Counted from the first letter of the stretch, positions 16,379-26,158 are shown. The stretch is DNA of 64,000 nucleotides from Halobacteriales archaeon YIM A00013 (GCA_025041195.1 JAKCFM010000003.1:1-64000), one strand, 5' to 3'. Translations and numbers: made by a program. Notes: a model not told the origin generated them from the sequence alone.

Positions 16379-18791
16379 CATCATCTCACACTCTGACCGA
16401 AGCGTCGATCAGCGCGAGCGTGCCGATATCTTTCCAGGGGATCGTCATCTTGTAGCTCACCTGCAAGGAGTCACAGAGGAAGCTGCGAGTGGACTCAGTG
16501 GTGAGTATCGTCGGTTCACAGAAATTGTCTGTGGATCACACGATATTGGAAAGGGAACATCATTCTTTCAAGCGTATGTTCGGGGTCTAGGACCTGATGA
16601 TAACACGAAAAGCCATGCACCGGTATCGGCGCTAGCGTGCTATCGAGCGTTGCGAAATGATGGCTTCTCGGTCCGGAGCGCGTTTGGTGGGTTGCTCGCC
16701 GTCTATCGGCATCACCGACCCCTAATCAATACAACTGGTGATAATTCAATACATAATATCCTCTTGGATGATTCTCAGTACGACATTCTGAAATTACAGG
16801 CCCGTGATCTTTGTGACAATGCTGATACAGTCCAACCGATCTGTGATGAGCTTGGGGTTCCACTGGATATCGAGATATTTTCCGAGTGGATAGATTCACG
16901 AGACTATCTTAGAGACCTTCTTCAGAATGTCTACTGCAACGGACAACTGCAGTTCGACACTGGGAGCAAAAATGCCTGGACGGTGATTGAGACGTACTCT
17001 CGACTAGTCGCCGCTGATAAGATCGACGCGGCACAGTATGACCAGCTAAATCGTTCTCCGATACCCGCCGATGCGGTCAGTTCCTATATCGAGGACGAAT
17101 TTGGCGAACCCGAGCCAGACACAATTGACGAACTTCGAAACGAGGCAAGGATGGAGGTCAGAACTGCAGTTAAACAGGCTGATTTCTCAAAATCTCTCTT
17201 CGAGTTGACGCTTCCTACGGGAGCTGGCAAAACGCTCACCAGCCTTGATGCAGCACTCATTCTCCGGAATAAGATCGAGAGCGAAACTGGCTCTCGGCCC
17301 CGAATTGTGTATACGGTTCCTTATACATCGATTATCGATCAGAACGTGGCTGTTTTCAACGACGTGCTCAGCACTGCCTGTGACGAAATGATTGACCCAG
17401 AGCGATTACTCAAACATCATTATCTATCCGACCTTACGCATGTTACTGACGACACGGACCAAAACGCCGACCGTGCTCTGATGTTGACGGCCCGCTGGGA
17501 GAGTGAACTCATTGCGACGACATTCGTTCAATTTCTGGAGAGTCTTATCGTACCGTCGAATCGCCAGTCGATGAAGCTCCCAAATCTAGAGGATGCAGTC
17601 GTGATTATCGACGAAGTACAGGCAGTACCGGCCCAGTATTGGGATGTCGTTCGTGAGGTTCTCAATCTCCTTGCAGAGAATTTCAATTGCACTATCATCG
17701 CGATGTCGGCAACGCAACCACGACTGTTCGAGACGGCAACACCGCTCGTCGGAACCGACGCCGGAGATGAAACAGATTCAAGCCCGTATAATACGTACTT
17801 TGAGCGCCTTGATAGAGTCAGTTTTCAATTCGACGAAAGCATTACCACCGAACCGGTGAGTCATTCCGATCTCTCAGATCAAATTGCAACGTATGCTCGA
17901 TCTCACCACGAGGAAGACTGTCTTGTCGTGTGCAATACGATTCAGTCTGCCACAACTCTTTTTGAGGAATTATCGGAGCGACCATTCTCGGATGACACGT
18001 CACTTGTATATCTGTCGAGTGCTGTGCGCCCCAAAGACCGTAAACAGCGAATCGAACGACTTCGAGAATCAACCTCTGATCGATTTATCGTTGTGAGTAC
18101 GCAAGTGGTTGAGGCTGGTGTCGACATCGATATGGACGCTGTTTGGCGAGATTTCGCGCCGTTAGATTCAATTGTCCAGGCGGCTGGCCGCTGTAATCGG
18201 GAATGGGACGATACGTCTCGCGGTGTCATTACAGTAGTCTCAATCGCAGAAGATGGCGACCATCCAGCACATGCGATTTACGATATGCCGCGGCTTGATG
18301 CCACTCGTCGGATTCTCACCGACAGTGGAGAGATCCCGTACGAAGCGACCGAATATGAAGTGACCAGCGATCTCGTCGATAGCTACTTCGATTGCATCGA
18401 ATCAAGGAAAAAAACGAATGAATCGCTTACTGAGCTTCAATCGTGGCAATTCGAAGATGCCGAGATTGCACTCATCGATGACACTCTCACAGCAGAGGTC
18501 TTTGTCATGACTGAGGACGAAACTGATGATGGAAGCCCACCGCCTTCATTTACAGCGATGCAAGATGCTGTTAAGGAAGGTGATCGGGGGGCGATCGCTC
18601 GGGCAAAACCTGCGTTCTACGATAACGTTGTAACGGTCAATCTCTACGCAGCTACTTCGAATCGCGCGGATGAGATTCAATCGCTCCCATTTCCGGATAC
18701 TGACCTTGGAGTATATTTACTCAATGCTGATTCTCCGCGGTATTCCAACTGGTACGATAGTGAGACGGGATTTGCAATTCCATCTCAATGA
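16323..18791 (+). CDS. cas3: Cas3 nuclease-helicase
   Basis: The protein is 822 aa from ATG 16323, which overlaps cas5; an in-frame TTG at 16365 is an alternative start. The HD nuclease comes first: candidate metal ligands in AHLQG (~40) and GSHDIGKG (~72-78). The SF2 helicase follows: LPTGAGKT (~299-306), IDEVQ (~425-429, DEVQ in place of DEAH), SATQP (~464) and the QAAGRCNRE motif VI (~620-628). Cas3 unwinds and degrades DNA captured by Cascade. The C-terminus ends right where cas1 sequence begins (18772), so a deletion has probably trimmed the natural 3' end and replaced the last residues. Activity is plausible because the catalytic motifs are intact. Confidence 0.92.
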   Translation: MCATSGIRSLEAILLSSHNIISHSDRSVDQRERADIFPGDRHLVAHLQGVTEEAASGLSGEYRRFTEIVCGSHDIGKGTSFFQAYVRGLGPDDNTKSHAPVSALACYRALRNDGFSVRSAFGGLLAVYRHHRPLINTTGDNSIHNILLDDSQYDILKLQARDLCDNADTVQPICDELGVPLDIEIFSEWIDSRDYLRDLLQNVYCNGQLQFDTGSKNAWTVIETYSRLVAADKIDAAQYDQLNRSPIPADAVSSYIEDEFGEPEPDTIDELRNEARMEVRTAVKQADFSKSLFELTLPTGAGKTLTSLDAALILRNKIESETGSRPRIVYTVPYTSIIDQNVAVFNDVLSTACDEMIDPERLLKHHYLSDLTHVTDDTDQNADRALMLTARWESELIATTFVQFLESLIVPSNRQSMKLPNLEDAVVIIDEVQAVPAQYWDVVREVLNLLAENFNCTIIAMSATQPRLFETATPLVGTDAGDETDSSPYNTYFERLDRVSFQFDESITTEPVSHSDLSDQIATYARSHHEEDCLVVCNTIQSATTLFEELSERPFSDDTSLVYLSSAVRPKDRKQRIERLRESTSDRFIVVSTQVVEAGVDIDMDAVWRDFAPLDSIVQAAGRCNREWDDTSRGVITVVSIAEDGDHPAHAIYDMPRLDATRRILTDSGEIPYEATEYEVTSDLVDSYFDCIESRKKTNESLTELQSWQFEDAEIALIDDTLTAEVFVMTEDETDDGSPPPSFTAMQDAVKEGDRGAIARAKPAFYDNVVTVNLYAATSNRADEIQSLPFPDTDLGVYLLNADSPRYSNWYDSETGFAIPSQ

Positions 18792-18918
18792 GACTGTCGA
18801 GCATCCAACTTTGAATCGAAAGACATCGTATCAGGATCTTCTCCGATTAGAGGGTTATAAGCTTTACAAGCACTTACTTGGTGACGCAGAGTACGACCCA
18901 TTCCAGCGGTGGTGGTAG
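18772..18918 (+). pseudogene. cas1: cas1 remnant (C-terminal ~48 codons)
   Basis: This frame overlaps the end of cas3 and encodes the typical C-terminus of haloarchaeal Cas1: ETVEHPTLNRKTSYQDLLRLE, then KLYKHLLGDAEYDPF and a terminal RWW. The active-site residues of Cas1 lie far upstream and are absent. cas4, which normally lies between cas3 and cas1 in type I-B loci, is also missing. A deletion running from the 3' end of cas3 into the 3' part of cas1 explains the junction. Confidence 0.8.
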
Positions 18919-18951
18919 ATGTACGTTATTGCTGTTTATCTTGAGATGGGA
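18919..18951 (+). pseudogene. cas2: cas2 remnant (first ~11 codons)
   Basis: An ATG follows the cas1 stop immediately (TAG-ATG) and encodes MYVIAVYLEMG, close to the conserved Cas2 N-terminal strand. Sequence typical of a TnpB element begins directly after, and no further Cas2 sequence is seen on either side of that element. Cas2 is needed with Cas1 for spacer integration. Confidence 0.65.
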
Positions 18952-19099
18952 ACTAAGACCCCTTCCTCGACGACTGAGCGGAGTGAATGAGTAGGGAGGG
19001 GATACAGTTCCGTATAGTTCCCTAACACGTTCGACGCTCGGCCCACAGGCCCACGTAATCGAAGTATTTAATACATATTCTATTCGGTACATACATATA

Positions 19100-19219
19100 G
19101 TGAAGAGGAAGCCAATCAACATCCGCGATGACCAGGACGAGTGGGTTCAGGAGAATCACCTGAGTCCATCCCCGTTCGTTCAGGAGAAACTCGACGAACT
19201 CATCGAAGACGGTTCATAG
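19100..19219 (+). CDS. Small protein preceding tnpB
   Basis: The product is 39 aa from GTG 19100, and its stop codon abuts the tnpB ATG. The sequence KRKPINIRDDQDEWV ... SPFVQEKLDELIE resembles a ribbon-helix-helix-like strand and two helices. Similar small charged proteins accompany tnpB in haloarchaeal IS1341-type elements. It could autoregulate the element. That function is inference. Confidence 0.6.
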   Translation: MKRKPINIRDDQDEWVQENHLSPSPFVQEKLDELIEDGS

Positions 19220-20482
19220 ATGAACTATAACTACCGGTACAGGCTCGACCCGTCCGATGCTCTCCAAGAGACATTGAACCGGCATCGGGATCTGTATCGG
19301 CAAGTGTATAACCACTTTCTCTATCGTCTTAATCACAGTGACGGGACGACGAAATACGGTGAAATCAATCAACTCCCGTCGATTAAGCAGTGGTGGGACG
19401 ACCTCACTGATCTGTATTCTCGCACCCTTCAGAACGTCGTTGAGAGATTATACACCAACCTCTCACGGCTGAAGGACGCGAAGGATAACGGTCGGAAGGT
19501 CGGTCAACTCAAGTGGAAAGCGCCAACCGAGTACTGATCGTTCACGTATAGACAGTCTGGGTTCGAGCTCAAGAACACGAGTGGCCAGACTGTCCTACGG
19601 CTTTCAAAGATCGGAACAATACCGGTTCATTTCCACCGAGAGATCCCTGAGAACGCGACTATCAAACAAGTCACGGTCAAGAAGGAACCGACGGGCGAAT
19701 GGTTCGCCACATTCGGCGTCGAAACGCCCGAAGCCCCACCAGAAAAACCTGAAAACCCTGAGAAGTGCGTCGGTATCGACGTGGGTATCCTGAAGTACGC
19801 TCACGACACCGATGGAACCGCCGTCGAATCGCTCGATCTCTCGGACGAGCGTGAACGGTTGGAACGCGAACAACGAAAACTTTCACGCAAGAAACACGGC
19901 TCCAACAACTGGGAGAAACAGCGGAAGCTCGTTGCTGAGCGCCATGCCGACCTCAAGCGAAAGCGCCACGATTTCCTCCACAAACTGTCGAACTACTACG
20001 CACGCGAATACGACCTCGTCGCTGTCGAAGACTTAAACGTCGCCGGAATGATGCAGTTCGACTCGAACTCACGAAACCGAGCATCCGCCGCATGGGGTAC
20101 TTTTCTCCGGATGCTCGAATACAAGTGCGAACGTGAAGGAACGCACTACGTTCCGGTCGAGCCGAAAGATACCACCAAAGAGTGTGCGGCGTGTGGTGTG
20201 AAAACCAACAAACAGTTGTGGGTCCGCGAACACTCCTGTCCATCATGTGGCTTCACGGCCGATAGAGACGCGAATGCTGCGTGGAACATCCTTTCGAGCG
20301 GCCTCGAAGATATAGGAGTGGGATACTCCGAATCAATGCCTGTGGAGACTGCGCTCCCTGTGGATACACCTGTATCTGCAAAGCGCGTTCGCCAGAACAG
20401 CAGGTTCTGGCTGGCTGCCAGACGTAGTCTGGCAACGTCATTGAAACAGGAAGCCCTGCCCTCAAGGAGCAAGCCGTGTTAG
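19220..20482 (+). pseudogene. tnpB: TnpB (RNA-guided nuclease of IS605 family) with one nonsense codon
   Basis: This is a single frame of 421 codons interrupted only by TGA at 19535-19537. The context PTEY-stop-SFTYRQSG indicates CGA (Arg) changed to TGA. Downstream of the stop the frame is fully open. The RuvC residues are intact: Asp in GIDVGILKYA, Glu in VAVEDLNV and Asp in DRDANAAWN. The zinc finger is CAAC ... CPSC. An N-terminal fragment of 105 aa ends at the stop. A C-terminal product could start at an internal ATG, but full-length nuclease would need readthrough. TnpB cuts DNA guided by an RNA from the element's right end. Confidence 0.9.
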
Positions 20483-20515
20483 CGGCGAGTGAGTAGGGTG
20501 GGGTAGTTCACTTGA
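20400..20515 (+). ncRNA. Putative TnpB guide RNA (omegaRNA) / element right end
   Basis: In this family the guide RNA scaffold covers the 3' end of tnpB and the right end of the element, and the guide comes from flanking DNA. The right-end motif GAGTGAGTAGGGTGGGGTAG occurs at about 20488-20507, and the guide would then be the sequence just after ~20512. The position is inferred from family knowledge, not from a folded structure. Confidence 0.4.
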
Positions 20516-20665
20516 TTGCTCTCGTCACTATGCAACTGGTGGAGATCGAAGAGATTACAGGAGCGGATCGTTCGGTGGAACATCGGGACAAGATGTCGAC
20601 ATGCAGATGTGGTGAGATAGAGACCAAATGATTAATACTGCTGTCAATAGCTGATTTGTAAACGA

Positions 20666-21991
20666 ATGAATGTCCGGTTCCTACATACTGCGGACCTCCA
20701 CTTAGGAAGTCAGCTCAAAACGCAGCATCGACAAGTAACCGAAACGATTGACACGCTCAATTCTGCCATCTATACTGCCGTCGAACGTCTCTTCGAGACT
20801 GCGATTGAGGAAGATGTCGACTTCGTGGTTATCGCGGGTGATCTATACGACGAAGACTCACGGAGCGTAAAGGCAAATATGTTTCTGAAAAATCAATTCT
20901 GCCGGCTTGCGGAACAGAACATCCCTGCATACGTTTCCTACGGCAACCACGATCCTGTCGGAAGCGCGACCGACTACGTCGACCTACCGGACAACGTCCA
21001 CGAATTCGATCACGAGGATCCGGAAGAATTCCACTATCCGGACGAAGAGTCACTGGAAGCCAGGATCTGGGGACAGTCCTATCGCGATCGTCACGAAAGT
21101 CGCTCAATGTATCGTCGATTCACGCCAGTCGACGATCGGATTCCGAACATCGGCGTGCTTCACACGGGGTTAAATCCAGACGGTCGACGGTACGTACCGG
21201 TCGCCCGCAGTGATCTCGAAAGCAAAGACGAGATTCACTACTGGGCGCTTGGTCACATCCACGATTCGCGCATCTACGAGAATGAACAGCCGGTTGCCTA
21301 TGCGGGCGTTCCACAGGGCCGACAAATTACGGAATCGGGGCTTGGTGGCGGCTATCTCGTTGAAATCGATGCAGAGGGAGGATACGAGATCGAGTTCGTA
21401 CCAACGAGTCCCGTCGTCTGGCAGACTGTCGAAGTCGATGTCGGAGACGAAGATATCTCCTCGGTTCCGGACATCGAACGCCAAATCGAGCAGACACTTG
21501 GGGATTTCTCTGCACCGACAGACTTGTTCGGCGGAACCAACGTGACTGTTCGAGATTCCGACTGGGAAGTCGATGGTTATGTCTGCCGATGGGTGTTGAC
21601 TGGGAATGGCCCTGTTCATGAGATGCTGTCGAACGACGAAGAAACGATCCACGAACTCACTCGTCGGCTCCGGGACGGGCTGACTTCGCGACAGCCATTC
21701 ATCTGGACGGAGGCAGTTCGAAATGCAACCGGACCACCGATTCCGCCGATCGATGAACTCCGCGGTGACGACAGGGTGATTGACGAATACCTCGCTCTCT
21801 TCGGCGAGCTTGAGAGAGAAACGGTTAGAGAATACTTTCGTGATGAGGTTGGTATGGTCTGGGAACCAGTTAATGATCACGAGGACGGGAGACCAGACGA
21901 ACTCCCGCTCACGGACCAAAGGCTTGACCAGCTTCTCGAGCGCGCCCAAGAGCGTGTACTCGAAGAACTGGCACTACGGAGGACGACGTAA
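20666..21991 (+). CDS. YhaO/SbcD/Mre11-like DNA repair metallo-exonuclease
   Basis: The product is 441 aa. The calcineurin-like phosphoesterase motifs are all present: HTADLHLGS (~7-15), AGDLYDE (~56-62), YGNHD (~92-96), then LHTG (~170-173) and GHIHD (~200-204), giving the two-metal site. The C-terminal 150 residues are helical and would bind the partner ATPase. The stop codon overlaps the start of the next gene, which encodes that ATPase. Family members process DNA ends and remove blocked or hairpin DNA. A likely TATA box (GATTAATACT) lies ~30 bp upstream of the ATG. It is downstream of the CRISPR locus, so a defence role is possible. Confidence 0.9.
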   Translation: MNVRFLHTADLHLGSQLKTQHRQVTETIDTLNSAIYTAVERLFETAIEEDVDFVVIAGDLYDEDSRSVKANMFLKNQFCRLAEQNIPAYVSYGNHDPVGSATDYVDLPDNVHEFDHEDPEEFHYPDEESLEARIWGQSYRDRHESRSMYRRFTPVDDRIPNIGVLHTGLNPDGRRYVPVARSDLESKDEIHYWALGHIHDSRIYENEQPVAYAGVPQGRQITESGLGGGYLVEIDAEGGYEIEFVPTSPVVWQTVEVDVGDEDISSVPDIERQIEQTLGDFSAPTDLFGGTNVTVRDSDWEVDGYVCRWVLTGNGPVHEMLSNDEETIHELTRRLRDGLTSRQPFIWTEAVRNATGPPIPPIDELRGDDRVIDEYLALFGELERETVREYFRDEVGMVWEPVNDHEDGRPDELPLTDQRLDQLLERAQERVLEELALRRTT

Positions 21992-24871
21992 ATGTATCTA
22001 AATGAACTCCGAATTGACGATTTCGGTTGCTTTCGGAATGCTCGACTCGAACACTTCGATCACGATCTTGTCGTCATCGGTGGCCCTCAGCGAGCCGGAA
22101 AGACCACGTTTATGAAAGTATTGAGACAGTTTCCCGGCGGGGTTGACCGGAGCGACAACGTACCGCCACCGACCGACCAGTATCGCATCGACGCCGAAAT
22201 TACACACGATAGGAATCGCTATCGATACGTGCTGAACGGACACGCGAAGCCAACCGTCTCGCCGATTGACGGCGGTCCAGAGATCGATGCAGAAGACATC
22301 TTCGGGCCAGTCACCGAACGGCAGTACCGGAATCTATATACGATCAGTCTTGACGAATTGCGGAAGCTCCCGCCGGGAATCAACGACTCAGAAGACTTAG
22401 CTCGTGTCCTGCTCGGTGGTGCGTACGGTGATATCGCCGAAATTCCGGATATCGAGGAATCATTTGCCGACCGGGCGTATACGATCGGCCTCACAAAGGG
22501 TAATCCCAACACTAAGACATCGCAACTCTACGATCCATATCAGACCGTTAGAGAGGGTATCGAGGCACGGAAGAAGGCGAGTCAACAGGTCGATGAATAT
22601 CGGTCCGTCACACAGGAACTCGACGAAAAGCGGTCGGAACAAGCTGATATCGAGATGGAGATAGATCGGAGACGACGAACTCGGAACCGACTAAATATTC
22701 TCAAGGAATTATTTGATCCGTTGCAACGGATTGAGACGCTGAATGCACAGCTCGAAGATGTCGATCGCGATTCGATTGCGGAGTTCCCGACCCATCTAGC
22801 GGATCGACTCGATCACTTCAAAGAGCAATTCGGGACAGCAACAACAGAACTCACCGAAGCACGACAGGAGTTCGACCGGCAGGCAATGATCGATACTGCC
22901 GATGAGTATTATGAGTGGCTCCTTGAGTACGACGATCAAATCGAGGACCTCATAGCGGACCAAGCGCTGTGGGCGAAAACAATCAAAGACCTCACCGAGC
23001 GAAAGGACGACCTCGAAACGAAGCAGAGGACACTTGAACGAGAGATAGCGTCTCTGCACTCGGAGTGGGACAAATCATTCACACATATCGATGAGATAGA
23101 AACAAGTGCTGTCGACAGGTCCCAAGTCGCCTCAGTTGTGGCTACAATAAACAACCTACAGGATAAACGCGATACCCTGGAGACCTCCCTCGAATTAGAT
23201 CAGACGCGAAAGACAGAGCTCGAGTCAGACCTGGCAGAAATGGAAGAAGAGCACGAGGAAACGAAAGAGATCACCGTCCCGAAGCGTAAGCCAGCACTCG
23301 TTGCGGGGCTCGCCATCGTGGCCGGTACTGGGGCTGGCTTTGTAGCTACCTCCCTTGTTGGCGGGCTTGTCGGACTCGGAATCCTCTGCGTTGGACTGTA
23401 TGCAATTGACTCGACGATTACTGTCGAGGCAACTGTAGGTGGTGATCCTTATCGCGAACTTAAAAGTCAGGTGACGACACTTCAAGGAGATATCGAGGCC
23501 GCCTCGAAGCGATGTGCCAAACTTGACGTTCAGATAGACGAAAACCGAGAGGAACTCACGGAGCATGTAACAGAGCTGGGTCTTCCCAAAGAACTGCCGC
23601 CGAGTGAAGTGTCTGACTTTTACGAGCGGGTCGTCGAACTCGACGACCAGATCTGCACCTACCGCGACGACCAAACAGAGTGGAAACAAAAGAAGGCGGA
23701 GTTTGCTACTGACCTCGAAGATGTTGCAACGCTGCTAGACGATGTAACTGAGATTTCGTGGACAGCTGAGGAACCACTGACAGACGCTACCGAACTACTC
23801 TCTACACTCGAAACAGTAGCAGCTGATCTCGAGTTGGCGCAGGACGTTCGACGTGCTGAATCTGAGCGAATGGACTGTATTGCGGATATCAATTCCGTAC
23901 TTACCGAGTGGGCCGCGGAAAGATCAATCGACGTCACCACAACCGACGATCGGATTCTCCAGCGCATCCAGGCATTTAATGACGAAACTGAACGGGTCAG
24001 TGACGTCGAAAACGCACTCGATGAGTATGAACAACTCAAAACACACGTCACGACACGCTTACAAACTCCCTCTGCTCGGGACATCTTTGAGCCCCTCCGA
24101 GATGACGACAGACCGTGGATAGATGTTGTCCATACGTCTGTTACGGAATATGCCGATACTGATGCGATTGGCGACGATATTCAGGAGCACAACAAAGAGA
24201 TTGACCGATTAGAAACGCAGCATGACGAGTTACGAGAGGTCTGTATAGAACTTGAACAGCAGCAGGACGATCTCGCCTCAGAAGCCGATCTGCAAGACGC
24301 ACAGGCGACAATCGATGATGGGCGGGTCGAATTCGAACGGTTGGGGGAGGCGTATGCGGTCAACCGAATCGCCGAAGGGATGGTCAGGCAACTACATGAG
24401 TGCCTGATGGAGGATATCGTTCACTCGCTCGTTGACGACGTGAGCACGATCTTTAGCGAAATTACACAGGACTACGATGGAATCGAGTTGGATGGCAACG
24501 TCCAGGACCTTGAATTCCGTGCGTGTCGCGGAAAGAAGCCTGCCCACGGCGTCGGTGAGTTGAGTCGTGCGACTGCGGAACAGCTCTTCCTTGCTGTTCG
24601 GTTAGCCCGGATCCGTCAGACAGATGTCTCGCTTCCGGTTGTGTTGGACGACGCTGCGACGAACTTTGATCCAAATCATATGAAGCGCGTGTTTGATGTC
24701 ATCGACGAATTAACACCGACAAATCAGGTGTTCTTCCTTACGTGTCATCCGCGGTGCGTCCGTACAGCAGCCTCGAACGGTCTCTCTGCCCAGTATTGGT
24801 CACTCAATAGTGGTCAATTTACACAGCGTGAAACTGCAGATACGCTGGAGCAGCAACTTTCAGCGGATTAG
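21992..24871 (+). CDS. YhaN/SbcC/Rad50-like ATPase with membrane hairpin in the coiled coil
   Basis: The product is 959 aa. The N-terminal ABC-type half has Walker A GPQRAGKTT (~31-39). Long coiled coils (~185-430 and ~490-830) surround two adjacent hydrophobic segments (~435-475, glycine-rich, ending LCVGLYAID), a hallmark of YhaN-type proteins. The C-terminal half has the signature GELSRATAEQLFLAVRLA (~850-867) and Walker B LPVVLDDAATNFD (~881-893), with the DD pair seen in YhaN proteins. Paired with the upstream metallo-nuclease it would form a membrane-associated Mre11/Rad50-like end-processing complex. The last 4 bp overlap the convergent HxlR gene. Confidence 0.88.
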   Translation: MYLNELRIDDFGCFRNARLEHFDHDLVVIGGPQRAGKTTFMKVLRQFPGGVDRSDNVPPPTDQYRIDAEITHDRNRYRYVLNGHAKPTVSPIDGGPEIDAEDIFGPVTERQYRNLYTISLDELRKLPPGINDSEDLARVLLGGAYGDIAEIPDIEESFADRAYTIGLTKGNPNTKTSQLYDPYQTVREGIEARKKASQQVDEYRSVTQELDEKRSEQADIEMEIDRRRRTRNRLNILKELFDPLQRIETLNAQLEDVDRDSIAEFPTHLADRLDHFKEQFGTATTELTEARQEFDRQAMIDTADEYYEWLLEYDDQIEDLIADQALWAKTIKDLTERKDDLETKQRTLEREIASLHSEWDKSFTHIDEIETSAVDRSQVASVVATINNLQDKRDTLETSLELDQTRKTELESDLAEMEEEHEETKEITVPKRKPALVAGLAIVAGTGAGFVATSLVGGLVGLGILCVGLYAIDSTITVEATVGGDPYRELKSQVTTLQGDIEAASKRCAKLDVQIDENREELTEHVTELGLPKELPPSEVSDFYERVVELDDQICTYRDDQTEWKQKKAEFATDLEDVATLLDDVTEISWTAEEPLTDATELLSTLETVAADLELAQDVRRAESERMDCIADINSVLTEWAAERSIDVTTTDDRILQRIQAFNDETERVSDVENALDEYEQLKTHVTTRLQTPSARDIFEPLRDDDRPWIDVVHTSVTEYADTDAIGDDIQEHNKEIDRLETQHDELREVCIELEQQQDDLASEADLQDAQATIDDGRVEFERLGEAYAVNRIAEGMVRQLHECLMEDIVHSLVDDVSTIFSEITQDYDGIELDGNVQDLEFRACRGKKPAHGVGELSRATAEQLFLAVRLARIRQTDVSLPVVLDDAATNFDPNHMKRVFDVIDELTPTNQVFFLTCHPRCVRTAASNGLSAQYWSLNSGQFTQRETADTLEQQLSAD

Positions 24872-25242
24872 TGGTTGTACTGCTCGGCCCACTCAGAGAG
24901 GTGCTGAAACATCGGTTTCAGATCGCTGAGTTTCTGTGTTGCTTGATATTCGACTCGCGGTGGGATTTCGTCGTAGGACTGCCGAGTGAGTAGCTCTGCT
25001 TCGAGCAGTTCACTGAACCGTGCCGACAGCGTATTCTGTGATATATCTAATACCTCGCGCAATTCATTGAACCGCCAGGGGCCGGGTTCACGAACGAACA
25101 CGTGGATAATTTCCATTGTATGGGCTCTGCCGAGGAGGGTGAATAATTCTCGTTTCTGTTGTACTCCGAGGTACTTGTCTTTCCCCGCGCCAACCAATGG
25201 CTCAGTTCCCGTTTTTTCTGTGCCTTCGGAACCGTCAGACAT
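24868..25242 (-). CDS. HxlR-family winged-helix regulator
   Basis: The product is 124 aa from ATG 25242 (MSDGSEG); an in-frame ATG 33 bp upstream is also possible. The HxlR-type wHTH spans residues ~35-120: TMEIIHVFVREPGPWRFNEL, then a DISQNTLSARFSELLEAELL recognition helix, then the wing PPRVEYQAT. This family usually controls an adjacent gene in response to redox or small molecules. The divergent neighbour at 25543 is the likely target, across a 300-bp intergenic gap that holds no gene. It converges on the YhaN-like gene with a 4-bp overlap. Confidence 0.85.
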   Translation of the reverse strand: MSDGSEGTEKTGTEPLVGAGKDKYLGVQQKRELFTLLGRAHTMEIIHVFVREPGPWRFNELREVLDISQNTLSARFSELLEAELLTRQSYDEIPPRVEYQATQKLSDLKPMFQHLSEWAEQYNH

Positions 25243-25542
25243 GATCTTTAGTGCGATTTTCGCACTCAAAAGCATAGTGGTGAATAATACGCGAGATTGC
25301 AGCCTGAGTTCCGACTTCCATAGCTTCTAGGTTCTAACGTCTTTCCGGCGGCAATAAGTGCGAATTCACATACTCGGTGCGACTGTTCGAACCTGGTGCT
25401 ATATCACTAACTTGACCACTTATCAGCGCAGATATCATAGCCGAAACTGCCGATGTCTGACCAGACAACTACTACAGGAGTGTACGACCCAACTGCAGGC
25501 ACCTCGTTATAACTACACAATCCAACACATGATCTACCACCA

Positions 25543-26127
25543 ATGACACAGCAACTACCGTACGATATCGGAGCGCTCGAAATAGCAACAACGCTTGTCC
25601 CGGTTCCATCGTACTACACCCTTGTGGACGCTCACCGAGTGACCCGGAATGAGCGGTCAGTATGGCGATTCCGACACGCACGGAGCGACGGGAGCAACGC
25701 TGTCCTCGGCGGCGAGCACATCAGTTTCGTCGTTGACGAGAAGCGATCGTGTCTCTTAGGCATGACCCGCATGGAGAAACGGTTCGCTGAGGGTGATATA
25801 CCCGATAGAGAGAAGGCACGCACTGTCGCCGAGGAATTCGTTGCCGACGCTGCGGCCGACCTTCACGGAGGACTTGACGTCCTGTGGATTGAACCCCATG
25901 ACGAGACGATCACAGCCGACGGCTGCGATGTCGTCATCACCGGGATGAAGGTGAAATGTCGCGACCAATCGGGCACGTATGCCTGGGTGATCGTTGGTCC
26001 CTGTAACGAGGTAATTACGTTTGAACGGGACGTAATCTGGAACGATGATATGAGCCGCCGGGAGACCGAACAGTGGCTCCACGACGACTGGCTCGCTGAG
26101 CAAACCGGTGCTGCCAAATTCGAATAA
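25543..26127 (+). CDS. Hypothetical protein, possible PepSY-like fold
   Basis: The product is 194 aa with no signal peptide or transmembrane segment. Residues ~95-170 (a helix with ARTVAEEFVADAAADL, then strands, then SGTYAWVIVGPCNEVITFERDVIW) resemble the helix-strand pattern of PepSY domains, but there is no firm family match. It is acidic and halophile-like. It is divergent from an HxlR regulator and followed 31 bp later by a SnoaL-like gene, so the two are probably co-transcribed. The function is unknown. Confidence 0.7.
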   Translation: MTQQLPYDIGALEIATTLVPVPSYYTLVDAHRVTRNERSVWRFRHARSDGSNAVLGGEHISFVVDEKRSCLLGMTRMEKRFAEGDIPDREKARTVAEEFVADAAADLHGGLDVLWIEPHDETITADGCDVVITGMKVKCRDQSGTYAWVIVGPCNEVITFERDVIWNDDMSRRETEQWLHDDWLAEQTGAAKFE

Positions 26128-26158
26128 TCGACTAACCCTCCACGAATCTACACCAACC

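Larger units (their letters stand above)
18952..20515 (+). mobile_element. IS200/IS605-superfamily (IS1341-type) element with tnpB, no tnpA
   Basis: The boundaries are estimated. The left end carries CTAAGACCCCTTCCTC and then a GAGTGAATGAGTAGGGAGGGG stretch. The right end carries GAGTGAGTAGGGTGGGGTAG and TTCAC. The same two motifs occur fused, with nothing between them, at 33045 and 48206. The cargo is a 39-aa protein and tnpB. There is no HUH transposase tnpA, so transposition would depend on a helper. The insertion interrupts cas2. Confidence 0.75.

Noticed and set aside
21170-21949. 259-codon frame antisense to the YhaO-like gene
   Set aside because: The sense strand carries all phosphoesterase motifs; the antisense frame is a codon-bias artefact.
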